Counted from the first letter of the stretch, positions 46,856 to 59,300 are shown. The stretch is 64,000 nt of DNA from Tolypeutes matacus (GCA_026826555.1 JAKSZT010053836.1:8841240-8905239), one strand, 5' to 3'. Notes: generated by a model from the letters alone, not told the origin. Program-made: numbers and translations.

Positions 46856-47039
46856 GAAAATTGCCAATTGTTCACTCAGGATGGCTGGGCCATAGAATCA
46901 AATAGAGAGTGATGCTAGTGAGTCAGCAAAAGTCAGATCATGGAGAGTCTTGAATGGCCTGGGATTTTTGAGGAGCTACCAAAGAATTTGAAACAGAGAA
47001 GTAACTACATAATATTTTCATTAATTTGCACTCTAATTT
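46856..47039. other. Old repeat-like sequence, unassigned
   Basis: The phrase agtcagatcatggagagtcttgaa (broken here as gtcagatcatggagagtc) resembles a widespread ancient mammalian repeat, but the stretch is too short to name. Confidence 0.3.
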
Positions 47040-48939
47040 TTACTTCCTTCCTTCTTCTTGCCTTAGATTTGACTTGCTTTTCTATTTCCAGTATCAAGAA
47101 TAAAAAGTTAAGTTTTTGATTTGAGATCTTAACTTGGGCATTTATAGTTATAAATTTATCTCTAAGTACTACTTTAACTGTGTCTTATAAGTTTTGTTGT
47201 TTTTCATTAGCATTTATCTCAAAGTATTTTCTAATTTCTCTTGTGATTTCTTCATTGACATGTTGGCTATTTAGGAGTGTGTTGTTTGATTTCCACTTAT
47301 GTATGGATTTCCCAAATTTATTTCTGTTAACTGATTTTTAAAAATTATTCTATTGTGGTAGGAGAACATACTTTGTATTACTGAATTTATTGAGATTTGT
47401 TTTATGGCCTAGCATAGATCTGTACTAAAAAGTTCTTTCCAGCCACTTTTATCTCATCTAATTCCAAATACTAACTCAGTTGTTCCTCAGGTGTTCAGAA
47501 AGATACACAGATGAACACAAATTAATTAAATGACATAGCCAAGGTTTCCTTACTAATGAAAAAAACGAAAAGAAAAAAATACTTAATCATATTCATATCT
47601 CACTAAACCAAACTTGATGTTCTATTTTTTTTTACCTTTAGCATTAATATAGTACCAAATTTCTTTTTCTATAAAAACATTACAGTGTTGTTATTAACTA
47701 TAAAATATAACTAATGTAATTTATGGAATATAGAATAATATATTACTTATTCTAATATAAGAAGTTAAGATTATAAATTTCTCTCTAAGCATTGCTTTAG
47801 CTCTTCCTGCAAACTTTCACAAATATCATTTTAGCACTTATGCATTTCTAGTCTTTAATATCCCCTATGATTTCTTATTTGATCCCTGAGGTGTTTGATG
47901 TGTGTCTTAAGTTCTTTCAGTTATTGGTTTCTAATTTAATTGTATTGTGGAGAAAACATGCTTTGTATGTAACAATTATTTGAAGTCTGTTGAAACTTTC
48001 CTTGTAATTAGAATGACCACATAATTCAATGTGTAAACAGGAACAAATTTGTCTGAAAAGACAAATGCTAAACTGGACAGAATGCTAAGACAAAAGTTAT
48101 AAACTGGTACTGTCCTGTAAGTCACCCTATTTATGGCTGAGTATGTGATCACATTTTTTAATGTTTCTTATGTACTTGAAAAGAATAAATATTATTCAAT
48201 TACTTGGTGTGGTGTTGTCTATATGTCCATTAGATCAGACTTATAAAACATGTTAAAAGATTCTTTATTTTTACTGAATTTTGCCTCTTTGATGTCTCAG
48301 TTGCTGTAAAAAAGTATGTTAAAATACTCCACATGATTATAAATATGTCTATCCTTGCAGTTCTGTCAATATGTACATCAAATTTTGAGGATATGATGCA
48401 TACAGATTTAAAGATGTTTCATATTGCTTTTATCATTTTAAAAATCTTTACCTCTGGGAATGCTTTTGTTTTAACATTAATTTTATTTGTTACTAATATA
48501 GCTACACCAGCTTTTTTTCGTTAAAATTTGGTTAGAATCTAACCCTGCAAGGCTTTATTATTGCTATTTTTATTATTGATATTAACAATCAGTGTTTAGA
48601 TTCAAACACATTCTTTGCTCTTCATTCCATCTTGCATATCAGACCTTCCCTGTGGGATCCCTTTCTATATGGCTTAAGCACATCCTTCAGAATTTTCTTA
48701 AGTGAGGCTTATAGTTGGCAAAATCAGTTTTTTGTATGTCACCTTTTTCTTGTTCTTGAAAGATATTTTCACTGGGTATAAAAGTCTATGTTGACAGTAA
48801 TTTTTCTCTTGCCTCATTGACGATAACAGTCTATTAGTCTTCTAGTTTCCATTTTGCTGCTGACAAGTTAGCTATTAGTTCTTTGAAGGAAGTCTCTCTT
48901 TTTTTCTCTGTCTGGCCTATTTGTATGCATGTGTTTCAT
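47040..48939 (-). mobile_element. Old L1M ORF2/ORF1 remnants, two overlapping copies
   Basis: The antisense ORF2 start region occurs twice, at about 47,100-47,440 (gatttgagatcttaacttgg, gttttatggcctagcata) and again at about 47,765-48,560 (ataaatttctctctaagcat, atagctacaccagctttt). ORF1-side sequence runs to about 48,935. The repeat of the same region shows two different insertions rather than one. All frames are closed. Confidence 0.55.
48006..48130. mobile_element. Possible short DNA transposon inside the L1 remnant
   Basis: A stretch with attagaatgaccac at the left and gtcaccctatttatgg at the right (weak inverted ends), plus an interior ggaacaaatttgtctg and ggtactgtcctg, interrupts L1 sequence. 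Only the weak terminal symmetry supports it. Confidence 0.25.
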
Positions 48940-49375
48940 TTTATGACTTTTTAGTAAGGAAAATTTCAAAGAATACAGAAATATATAATGAACCCTCATG
49001 TACCTTTCACAATTTCAACAATTATGAGCTCATTGTCCATCTTGTTTCATTTACCCAATACTCCCCCCACCTTTTATTTTGAAATAAATCACAGAGGTCA
49101 CATAATTTATACAAAAATATTTAGTATGAAGCTTTAAAAGATAAAGACTTAAAAGAAACATAACCACAATACCATTATCTCACCTACAATATAAAAATAT
49201 TTCTTAAAATTAAATATCCTTTGATGTGTTGCAGTTTCATCATGAGTTGTCTAGGTGTTCATTTCTAAAAAGAAATATCTTTTAGGGGGATTCATTGGGA
49301 TTGGTTTCTTCATTTCTTCAAATATTACTCCTGCCCCATTCTTTTTAAACTCTAATTCTGAACCATATGTAGCCC
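48940..49375 (-). mobile_element. Old L1 3'-UTR fragment
   Basis: In antisense, cagaaatatataatgaaccc, then ttcaacaattatgagctcat, then cataaccacaataccattat and gtttcatcatgagttgtcta keep the order of an L1M tail. Confidence 0.45.
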
Positions 49376-49600
49376 AGAGTTTTCCAACCTGAACACTAGT
49401 GACATAATTTTTTGTTGCAGGGGGCTGTCCACAACATTGTAGAATGTTTAGCAGTATTCCTGCCCTCTATCCACTAGATGCCAGAGGCATACACTATCCC
49501 CTCCCCTCACATTATGACAACCAAAATGTCTCTAGATATTGTCAAATATCCCTGCGGAGAGGGGGGGAAGGGGGGGTGATCCACCAGTTGAGGATCACTG
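49376..49600 (-). mobile_element. MER20-like DNA transposon
   Basis: In antisense, ttttccaacctgaacactag, then ggggctgtccacaacattgt, agaatgtttagcagtattcc, ctctatccactagatgccag, atgacaaccaaaatgtctct and a gttgaggatcactg end. This order matches MER20 (hAT-Charlie). There is no coding sequence. Confidence 0.75.
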
Positions 49601-49605
49601 ATTTT

Positions 49606-49925
49606 GACATATGTTAAATCATTTTTCTCCACCATCCATGTTTCTCCCACCAACAGTGAATAAGCATTCTTACCTCTCCACATCCTCTCCAACACTTGTA
49701 GTTTTCTGACTTTTTAATAGTGGCCATTCTAATAGGTGTGAAATGATATCTTATTGTAGTTTTGATTTCCATTTCCCTAATTGCTAGTGATTTGAACACT
49801 TTTTCATGTGTTTATTCTCTATTTGTATTTTTAATTTGGACAATTGTCTGCTCAAGTATTTTGGCCATTTTTAAATTGGGTAGTTTGTCTTTTTATTGTT
49901 GAGTATCTCTTTATATATCATGGAT
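49606..49925 (-). mobile_element. L1-B, 3'-most part
   Basis: Antisense L1 tail and ORF2 end (cattctaataggtgtgaaat, tttgatttccatttccctaa, cattgttgag-type end). It is contiguous with 52,190 onward once one copy of the 20-bp repeat tctctttatatatcatggat is removed, exactly matching L1-A at 19,497-19,517. Confidence 0.75.
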
Positions 49926-52189
49926 TTATTTTTTTCTTCTTTTGGCTTTTAACAATAAGAATTTATTAGCTTACAAGTTTAGTTTTAAGGCTGAGAAAAA
50001 TGTCCAAATCAAGGCATTATCAAGACAATGCTTTCTTCCTGAAGACTGGCTGAGGGTGAGTAGGGCTCGTCTGCCACATGGCAAGGCATATGGTGACATC
50101 TGCTGGTCTCTCCCTTCTCTTCTGGGTTTTGTTGTTTTCAGCTTCTTGCTTCTGTGGCTTTCTCTTTTTGAGTTTCATTCTCTTTATAAGAGAATGGACT
50201 CTAGTAAAAAGATTAAGACCTACCCTAGGCCGTGACTTAACTGAAGTAACTTTATCTAAAGGTCTTAATTTCAATAGGCTTACACTCACAGGAATGGGTT
50301 TGCTTTAAGAAAGTGATTTTCTGGGGTATATATAGTTTCTTTTAAAATACACCTTTACCTTTTGAATGTTTCAAATATTTCCATACATAGTTTAAAAGGC
50401 AAAGCAATATTAAAAGGTATTAAAGAAGTATCTTCCTCACCCTTGTCACTTTCACCCCATCCCCCAATCCTTATAGGAAACCATTTTCTTAGTGACTGGT
50501 TTATCCTTGCTGTGTCTATTTTTGCAAAAAAATAAACATTTCCCCCTTCCTTTTAACATATAGACAGCATACTAACATATGCTTTTTTGAAAAGAAATTT
50601 AAACCAAAAATGTTTCTTGGAAATCCCTCCATATCAGTTTGTAGAGCTCTTTCATATTCATTTTAGAGCAGCAGAGTACTCTAATATAATACACATAAAC
50701 TTTGAGAAGCTCTATTCTTGTGGCAGCTTTTATATGTTTAATAATATATTTGAAGCTCTTTCCTGTTTATGTAACTTAAAGTACCTACTGATGTTCTAGT
50801 ATAAAAAATAAGGATATAGGAACAGAAACACTTTCTCTATTAAATTTCTCCCTTCCACCTCCCAATATTATAAGTTATATGATATTAGTTATATGATTCT
50901 GTTTTTATGGTCAAGATTTATCACATTTATATTTATTCCATCATCCTTGATTCATACCATTGTATAGCAGCAGATATGTATTCATTAGAATGCTCACTGT
51001 CAGGCATTTTATCATCGATCTTCCCCACTCCTGAGCTCTGTATTATAATTCATTCCTTGTTTGGGTGAATTTATTAAAGAGTGTTTTTCAAGAAATCTTC
51101 ACATATATGAAAATGTTTTCTGTTACCTGTACACATGAAAGACAAGTTAGCTTAATATAAATCTCTTGGGTTATACTTGTATCCCATCAGAATTCCATAG
51201 ACATTATCTTCTTGCCTTCTATAAGTAAAGCTTGCAGTAGAAAACTCTACCATCTTCCTCTTCTTTTTTCTTTTTTTTTTTCAAAAGTCTAAAAGTTTAT
51301 TGCCAGAATAGCAAACTTCACAAAGACACCGTTTTTAAAGTATATAGAAAATAACAAGCAAAGGATTATTTATACTTTAAATTTAGTACCGTCACCAGAA
51401 TATATCTTGGTGTTGGAGTTCTATAATCAGTTTTTTAATTTTAAAATGTGCTCCTTTTGTATGCAGATTTGCTGCTTTTTAAATTTTATAAGTGCTCCTA
51501 TTTTATCATTCAATATTTTTTCTCTTTTTCCAATTTTTTTCTCGATTTAAGGAGTCCATTCATAAATAATGTCTGTCTTCCATATTTCTCACCTTTTCTC
51601 TAAGTAGTTTTTCTTCTGTGTAAGTTTTGAAAGATTCTCTGCCATATAAACAGGGCCTATCCTCATTCTTGCTGCTTCTGATATGTTATATTTCCATAAT
51701 TACCTATTTTTTTTCATAATCCTTTTAAACTAAATTTACTGTGTTCCCATCCAAAGGATTGTGTCCCTTCATCTTTTGTTGTTTCCCTTTAAGAGAGAAG
51801 ATACTCCCAGCAAAAGATGGATATGGCTCAAAGAGAAACCATGTAGCTCATAGGTCCTCATTTGGTTATTTCCATTCTTCTGATTTTGTTCTGCAGCCTA
51901 CTTTTCTGCTTTATGAATCTTTATCCTAGAAGAGATGAAGCAAGTCATTTCGGCATTGCTGTAGCAATTTCAAACATTGTAGTATCAGCTGTTACAACAT
52001 ACCACAACAATGCAATGGCATTTAAAACCATTCTAACCTTCATGGCATCAAAGGCTGATTATGACAGAGGTGATTGTGGGGATGCACGAGTCTAAATTCC
52101 GCAGGCAGTTTGCAAATCAGAGGCTCCGATGAAGGTTCTTGATGAGTTCTCAGGAGATGTTGACTGTCCAAAGTCAAGCTGGAAAATTC
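49926..52189 (-). mobile_element. 2.26-kb insertion in L1-B: probable retrocopy of an LTR-polyadenylated transcript
   Basis: It is bounded by a 20-bp duplication with one mismatch (49,906-49,925 and 52,190-52,209). On the minus strand it ends in an LTR whose AATAAA (49,967-49,962) is followed by 18 bases and then an A-rich tail (49,943-49,926), with no further LTR sequence. The body holds minus-strand L1ME 3'-UTR (about 50,346-50,810), L1-like remnants and unassigned sequence (about 51,250-52,080). The 5' end near 52,085-52,189 may be another LTR piece. The arrangement fits reverse transcription of a polyadenylated non-coding RNA by L1 machinery. No long open frame is present. Confidence 0.6.
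49944..50345 (-). mobile_element. MaLR/ERVL-like LTR ending at its poly(A) site
   Basis: This shares segment order with 9145-9517 (aaatgtccaaatcaaggcat, ctctcccttctcttctgggt, aagacctaccct). The poly(A) signal is present, but the roughly 50-70 bases expected after it, seen in the LTRs at 34,051-34,122 and 57,558-57,620, are absent. Confidence 0.6.
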
Positions 52190-54588
52190 TCTCTATATAT
52201 ATCATGGATATTAAACCCTTATTGGATATGTGATTTCCAAATATTTTCTCCTATTGAGTAGGCTGCTTTTTCACCCTTTTGACAAAGTCCTTTGAGATGC
52301 AAAAGTATTTAATTCTGAGAAGGTCTGATTTATCTGTTTTTGTTGTGGTGGTTGCTCAGCCTTTGGGTGTTAGGTTTAAGAAACTACCGCCTACCACAAG
52401 ATCTTAAAAATGTTTTCCTACATTTTTTTCTAGGAGTTTTATGGTTGTTGTTTTTATATTTAGGGCCTTGATCAATTTTGAGTTAATTTTTGTATAAGGT
52501 GTGAGATAGGGGTCCTCTTTCTTTCTTTTGGATATGTATATCCAGTTCTCCCAGCACCATTTCTGGAATAGATTGTTCTGGCCCAGCTGGAAGGGATTGA
52601 CAGCTATATCAGATATCACTTGACTGCAGATGTGAGGGTCTATTTCTGAGTTCTCAATTCAGTTCCTTTGGTCAATCTGTCTTTATGCCAGTACCATGCT
52701 GTTCTTAACCACTGTAGCCAAGTAATATACTTCCAAATAAATTTGATAATTGGCTTTTCCATTCTGTAAAAAAAGGATGCTGGGATTTTATTTATTTGCA
52801 TATACTGTCTTTTTTCTTTTTCAGTCTAGCTAAGGGTTTGTTGGTTTTGTTGATCTTCTCAAAGAAACAACCTTTGGGTTTTGTTGATTCTCTCCATTGT
52901 TTTTTGTTGTTGTTCTCAATTTCATTTATTTCTACTCTGATCTTTATTATTTCTTTCCTTCAGCTTGATTTGGGATTAGTTTGTTGTTCTTTCTAGTTCC
53001 TCCAGGTGTGCAGTTAGATCTTCAATTTTAGCTTTCTTCTTTTTTAATGTAAACATTGAGGGCTATAAATTTCCCTTTCAGCACTGCCTTTGTGGTGTCC
53101 CATAGGTTTTGATAAGTTGTGTTCTCATTTTCATTCATCTTAAGATATTTACTGAATTTGCTTGCAATTTCTTCTTTGACCCATTGGTTATTTAAGAATG
53201 CATTTTTTAATCTCCATGTATTTATGAATTTTCCCTTTTTCCATCCATAATTGATTTCCAGCTTCATTCCATTATGATCAGAGAAAGTGTTTTGTATAAT
53301 TTCACTCTTTTAAAATTTGTTGAGACCTGTTTTATGACCCAATATATACTCTATCCTGAGAAGGATCCATAAGCACTTGAAAAGAATGTAGATCCTGCTG
53401 TTTTGGGATGTAGTGTTCTATAAATGTCTATTAGGTCTAGTTCATTTATCATATTATTCAAGCTCTATTAATCCTCTGTCCAGAAGTTCTATCCAATACT
53501 GATAGTGGTGTGTTGAAGTCTCAAATATTATTGCAGAGACATCTATTTCTCCTTTCAATTTTGCCAGTGCATTCCTCATATATCTCGGGGCACACAAGTT
53601 GGGTGCATAAATATTTATTATAGTTATTTCTTCTTGTGAATTGCCCCTTTTGTTAATATATTATTACTTTCTTCCTCCCTTAAAACAGTTTTGCATTTAA
53701 AATCTATTTTGTCTGATATTGGTATCACCACTCCAGCTCTTTTTTGGTTGCTATTTGTGTGGGATATCTTTTTCTAACCTTTCACTTTCAACCTAGTTGT
53801 GCCCATACGTCTGAGGTGAGTCTCTTGTAAACAGCCTATAGATGGCTCATATTTCTTTATCCTTTCTATCATTTTATGTCTTTTGATTGTGGAGTTCTAG
53901 ACATTAACATTCAATGTTATTACTGCAAAGGCTTTACATATTGTCCTTTGGCTTTCCATTGTCATATCTTCCTATTGTCGGTCTTTTTATCTTTTAATTT
54001 ACTCTTCCTAATAATCTTCATTTCTACACTCTTCTCTAAGTCTCTCGCCCTTGATTTTCCTTTCAGGCTGCAGCATTCCCTTTAGTATCTCTTGTAATTC
54101 TGGTCTTTTGGTAATATACTCTCTCACTTTTTGTTTATCTGTGAAGACTTTAAACTTACCTTCATTTTTGAAGGACAGTTTTGCCAGATACAGAATTCTT
54201 GAAAGGCAGTTTTTCTCTTTCAGTACTTAAATACAGCACACCACTTTCTTCTTGCCTCCAAGGTTTCTGATGAGAGGTTGACACTTAATCTTACTGAGTT
54301 TCCCTTCTATGTGAAGCTTTGCTTTTCTCTTGCTGCTTTCAGAATCCTCTCTTTATCTCCAGTATTTGTCATTCTGAATAGTAGGTGTCTAGGGTTAGAT
54401 ATATGTGGATTTATTGTTTGGGGTATGTTGTCCTTCTTGGATATTGGTATTTATATCTTTCATAAAAGTTAGGAAGTTTTCGGTCATTATTTCTTCAAAT
54501 ATTCTTTCTGTCCCTTTTCCATTCTTTTCTTCTCTTGGACACCAATAATGCACGTGTTTGTACATTTCACATCGTCATTCAATTCCCT
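52190..54588 (-). mobile_element. L1-B, main part, internally deleted
   Basis: Antisense L1: ORF2 C-terminal part at 52,210-52,780 (minus-strand [16 protein letters not shown] and EKNVGKHF visible), then an abrupt jump at about 52,786. Compared with L1-A this removes about 1.7 kb of reverse transcriptase (L1-A 20,260-21,945). The endonuclease region follows (about 52,830-53,800) and ORF1 sequence extends to 54,588. All frames are broken. Confidence 0.8.
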
Positions 54589-55345
54589 GAAGATTTAAGT
54601 CTCTGGGACATATATTTAATGAGTATAGTGCTAATTATAGGTTCAAATAAAAGGGGCAGATGAGCCATATGCAGGGAAATTATAAATGAGTCTAACTCTG
54701 TCACTTTGGGGAGTATATATTCCAAAGTAAGACATAATAACAGGGTGTCAAATTCCTGGGATTGTCTGCCCTGCCTATAGTGTCTTCTAAATGTGCCTAG
54801 AGCCCTCAGGAGTCCTGCTGTTTGAGGCACTGTTTACTGTGGTAGTCAATGAGATCCTGCTGAGACATGCATAAGTGTAACCTCTGGAATGACCTCCTAA
54901 CTCACTTTGATATCTCCTAGTCATAAAAATTTGTATTTAATATTTCCCACTTTTGGTCAAGGTCTTATTCCAAATGCATCACTAGTTGGCCCTTGGTAAT
55001 ACTCCTTTGGTGTCAGGAAGGCTCATCCCCGAGAGTCATGTCCCACGCTGGGGGGAAGGTACTGCATTTATAAGCTGAGTTTGGCTTAGAGCAAGGCCAC
55101 ATTTGAGCAACCAAGAGGCTTTCAGGAGGTAACTCTTAAGCAATGAATAATGCTCCTCTAAGTTTCAATTTCACAAGTAAAGGTTCATAAGTATAACCAT
55201 CAATATCAAGGGCCTGGTGTAATGGTCTGTCCTCCTTCACTAGGCACTGCCCATGTACTCAGGGGACTCTCGCCTATTAGAGAATGTAGTAGGTCTTCTC
55301 ATGATGGGAATTCAGTATTCTTTCAATTATTGTGTGGGTCTCCAC
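54589..55345 (-). mobile_element. Second copy of the xenarthran L1 3'-UTR-like repeat
   Basis: The reverse complement aligns in order with 31,850-32,570: the gggtctccacccac end, ctctcaagcctctt-like and gcttataaatgcagtacctt segments, then tgatgcatttggaataagac, atgactaggagatatcaaag and the aggcactataggcaggg-like middle. It abuts the 5' breakpoint of L1-B. Confidence 0.65.
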
Positions 55346-56300
55346 CCACCGATCCATGTTTCTTAATAGCTCTTTTATATATTCCAAATATTTGTTATGT
55401 TTGGACTTCAATTTGGACAATTTTTAAATGAATTATCTCTTTAGTTATATCTATATAGTAATTTTTATAGTTTCCTCTTCTCTGCTTATATTAAAGCTTA
55501 TATTTTATTTCTACAAACATAATCAGTTTATGTTCTTGCTCCGAAAACTCCAGGATCTGAAGTCATTACTGATTTTATTTCTCCTGATTTTTCCTTTTAC
55601 TACTTTATTTCCTTGTGTGCTCAGCAAGTGAGTTACTCAGTTTCTTTGAAACATGGTATGTGGGAATGGGATGGAGTGGGTTTGTCCAGAGGGGATTTGT
55701 TTTAGCTTTTGCTGGCTATGTGGGATCCTATTAATCTAGGACCACTTAAACTTTTGGCTTAAGGATTTCCAGACTCCTGGGTCATAAGAATTCTGGCTAC
55801 AGACCCGAGTGAGGGCTAGCTTGTGAGTAACAATATTCTTTTTCCCCTTCCTTCTGTTCCAAGATTCAAGAAAGAATGTTTCCAGTAATTCCATTGATGA
55901 TAAGGAAGTAATGGAATTATTTCAAGTTCACCCTTATAACTGAGATTCTAGCTCTTGGGATCCTGGTTTTTATTAGTTAGGGTCTCCTATTCAACTTCTT
56001 CCTCCCAGGAGTACCCTGTACTTTTTCCCTGGTGCCCTCTGAGGTTGTGAAAAACTAAGCTCAATATATCTGGTTCTATAAATGCCTCCAGGGTGAAAGC
56101 TATTCAGTTTTCTGCTTACCTCTGGGGTTTACACCATCACTCTGTGATTTGCCTTAGTGCTCCTCATTTTCTTGCCAGCTCATCAGTGTACTTCAGAAGA
56201 TGTTTACAATTTTTAAAAGCATTTTTAGCTATTTTCAGTGGAGAACTTCATCAAGGTACCTAGTTTGATATTTTGCAGGCAATGGATATTGGGCTACCCT
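55346..56300 (-). mobile_element. Old L1M ORF1/5'-region remnant
   Basis: T-rich antisense sequence resembles the ORF1 and 5'-side sequence of L1M elements (cttttgctggctatgtggga, tttctgcttacctctgggg, ttagctattttcagtgga). This assignment is from general resemblance only. Confidence 0.35.
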
Positions 56301-57374
56301 TTTTCTTTCCTTAGTTACAGACCAATTTGTTCATTGGGCATGCCATCTAAAAATGAGACCTGTTTTCTCCTTAGTACACAGCTAGCTTGAATGTCTTAGG
56401 TTAGTGTTTTACAGGAGTTACAGATGGAGAAATAAACCAGGAGCACTATTAGATTGCTGTTTTCAAAGACCTTTCCTTCACCTTTGACTCTGATTGGTAC
56501 CAATTATAGGCCAACATGTGTGAACTTACTGTAGTCCCCAGGTTATTGGAGCTTGCCCAGAACATATACTAGGATACCCCTGAGTAAATCACTATCTCAG
56601 CACAAATGGTCTCTGGGCTGATCAGCTCATAATTTCCAGCAGGATGGAAACAATTTCTGGCACCCACATCTTTTTGTGTTGTGTCTCAGAGATTAGATGC
56701 CACTTCTGAATGAATTTGGAGTGTGCCTACCTGCAGTGAAGAGTAGAAAATTATTCCAGGGAGACAGTTTGCTGTTATTAGCGGGGAATAGCCAGTGACA
56801 ATAATAATCATAATCATAATATGCCCGGTGATGATGACAGTAGGGTTTACTCTATACCAGGCACCATGCTTGGAGACTTACCTGGATTAATCAATTCAGA
56901 TTATCTCATCTGATTAATCTCTTGAACAAGTGGTCCTACTCTTTAGTCATTGCCAGAATAAAAACTGATTAATAACTGCTTTATAGCTAATAAATCACTT
57001 CAGCAACTCACCTCATCCACTCCTCTTGGCATTAATTTTGGCAACTAACTCACATAGGTGGCACCATCAGCCCATGGCGTCGACCCTCAGGGCCCTTCAG
57101 TGATGCATTTTGATGGATGAATTGTGTAGTTAGTTTTCCTACATCAAAAGCATCCTAAGATAAAGCATTATTGTTGTGCTGTATGACATGTAACTTTTAA
57201 GCATTGGTCCTATATTTGTCCATAAGAGAAAATGTTTTGAGGCATGCTGTAAGGAAAATTTTGACTTCATCTACAAGTGTGTCTTGGGTCATCTCTGAAT
57301 GGACATAGACGAGCCTCCTCTTCCAGGTATAGGACCTTGATTTGAAGTCCATCCATATGCTCGATTAGTGATTT
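56301..57374. other. Single-copy or old repeat sequence, no gene seen
   Basis: About 56,790-56,950 has a MIR-like ccaggcaccatgcttgg core with gattatctcatctgatta. The rest is unassigned. Confidence 0.3.
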
Positions 57375-57557
57375 TCAAACATTTTGTGAAACAATCACAA
57401 ACTTACAAAAGAATTTTGCCAAGTACAGTACAAATAACTATTTTTTAACCTGAAGTAGTTGCTCATAGCAAGAACAAGTTGCTGATGTGATGTGCCATCT
57501 CCCCTGAATACTTTTTTGTATTAATAATAACGTTCCCCCACATAATCACAATACAGC
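57375..57557 (-). mobile_element. Old L1 3'-UTR, left of the LTR
   Basis: Antisense L1M-type tail sequence (acaatcacaaacttacaaaa, ccacataatcacaataca). It continues at 58,235 after the LTR. Confidence 0.45.
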
Positions 57558-58234
57558 TGTATTAGTCAGCCAAAGAGGTACTGATATAAAATACCAGAAA
57601 TCTGTTGGCTTTTATAAAGGTTATTTATTTGGGGTAGAAGCTTACGGCTACTAGGCCATAAAGCAGAAGTTACTTCTCTCACCAAAGTTTGTTGCCATGT
57701 GTTGGAGCAAGATGTCTGCTGATGTCTGCAAGGGTTCAGTCTTCCTCTTCCTCTTAGGGCTCCATGGTCCCAGCTTCTTCCAATATCGACTGTAGGCTAG
57801 GATAAGTCTTGTCTCTCTCCTGGGGCTTGTTTCTCTCTGGGATCAGCTGCTCTGCTCTCTCCACAAGGCCAGCTGTAAACTATCAAGCTAACGGCTCATC
57901 TCTCTTCCCGGAGCCTCTGCCGTGTCTAATGGAGCCCTCTCTCTTTCCTCATGTATCTGCTTCTCTGTGTATTTACTTCCCGGGGCTCCAGCCTCCACAA
58001 CTCTAACCAACTCCTCTGCTGTGTGGTTTTCTCTGTGGATCTCCACCCATCAAGGGGGTGGGGACTCGACTCCCACCGATTTAGCCCAACCAGAGCCCTA
58101 ATCACAACTCAATCAAGTAAAAGTGAAACCTCTGAATCCAATACAATCTAATATGCCAGAGGAATAGACCAGTTTACAAACACAATCCAACATCTATTTT
58201 TGGAATTCATAAACAATATCAAACTGCTATAACA
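57558..58234 (-). mobile_element. MaLR/ERVL-like LTR, complete
   Basis: About 677 bp. On the plus strand it starts tgtattagtcagcc (a MaLR-type LTR end, ggctgactaataca on minus) and ends ctgctataaca (tgttatagcag start on minus). The poly(A) signal aataaata is at about 57,622-57,635 on minus. Partial copies of the same family are at 18,932-19,322 and 63,529-64,000. Confidence 0.75.
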
Positions 58235-59300
58235 CCAACAAAATCAGGAAGTTAGCATTGATAACACTAATTCTCAGACTTTCTTAAAAAAAAAAAAAAA
58301 CTTTCATGAATCACCCCAATAAGGTCTTTTATAGCAAAAAGATACCGTTCAGAATCACATCTTACATTTGTTGCCATGACTTTTCTGTGTCTTTCTCCTT
58401 AGTCTTTTCTAAACTTTTATGACTTTGACACTTTTGAAAATTACAGGCCAGATAAATTGTAGAATGTGTCTCAATGTGGGTTAGTCTGATGTTTCCTCGC
58501 GATTAGATTCCAACTGTGCACTTTTGGCAGAAATGTCAGAAGTGGCTGCGAGTTCTTCCTATGCCTCCTATCAGGTGACACATGATGTCGATTTGTCCAA
58601 TTTCTGATGATGTCAACTTTAATCACTTGATTAAGGAGATGCCTGTCAAGCCTCTCCACTATAAAGTTACTTTTTCCCCACTTTGTAATTAAAAAGTGTT
58701 TTAGGGGGGAGGTATCTAAGATTATATAAACATTTCATTCCTCATCAAACTTTCAAGTTATTCATGTATTTGTATAATATAGTTCCATGGTTTCATATTT
58801 TATTCCTATTTATATATTTTGTTCTTCAAATTTTCCCAGATTTTGCTAGTGGGAGCCCCTTCAAGTTGTGACATCCCATAAATCTTTGAGCACTTCCTTA
58901 TCTGACACAAGATATTCCAGGCTCATCTTGTACGTTTCTTGCCCCAGTCCTAGAATCAGCTGTTTTCTCTAAGGACCCCTGGTTTCTTTTGGTCAAGAAT
59001 GGTGGGTAGTAAGTGTGTTCACTGTTGTTGGGGTGTGTCTGTTTCCCAGGTCCTCTCGTGGGACACAGCAAGGGATTATATGTGTGGATCTACATACACA
59101 CAGTTACTCCTACATTTATTTTAATATTATATTAATATCTACATGTTGAAAACTTTAAGTTTACACTGACAATCCCAATCCCAATCCTAATCAAACATCA
59201 CAGGGTCCGTTCTAATGTTCTCCTTTCTGTATCTGTAACTCTCTACTTTGTCAGGGAGAAACTTGACTCCTATTAATTTGTTTGATCAGTAACCTATATG
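58235..59300 (-). mobile_element. Old L1 3'-UTR, right of the LTR
   Basis: Antisense segments in L1M 3'-UTR order: gtgggttagtctgatgtttc, catgatgtcgatttgtccaa, cactataaagttactttttc, gacacaagatattccaggct, catcacagggtccgttct. It is old and strongly diverged. Confidence 0.6.

Noticed and set aside
51862..52095. 77-codon frame with a hydrophobic N-terminal segment
   Set aside because: It is antisense to the probable retrocopy, in T-rich sequence where hydrophobic codons are expected.
57558..58234. Target-site duplication around the complete LTR
   Set aside because: The five bases on each side do not match, so no duplication is claimed.
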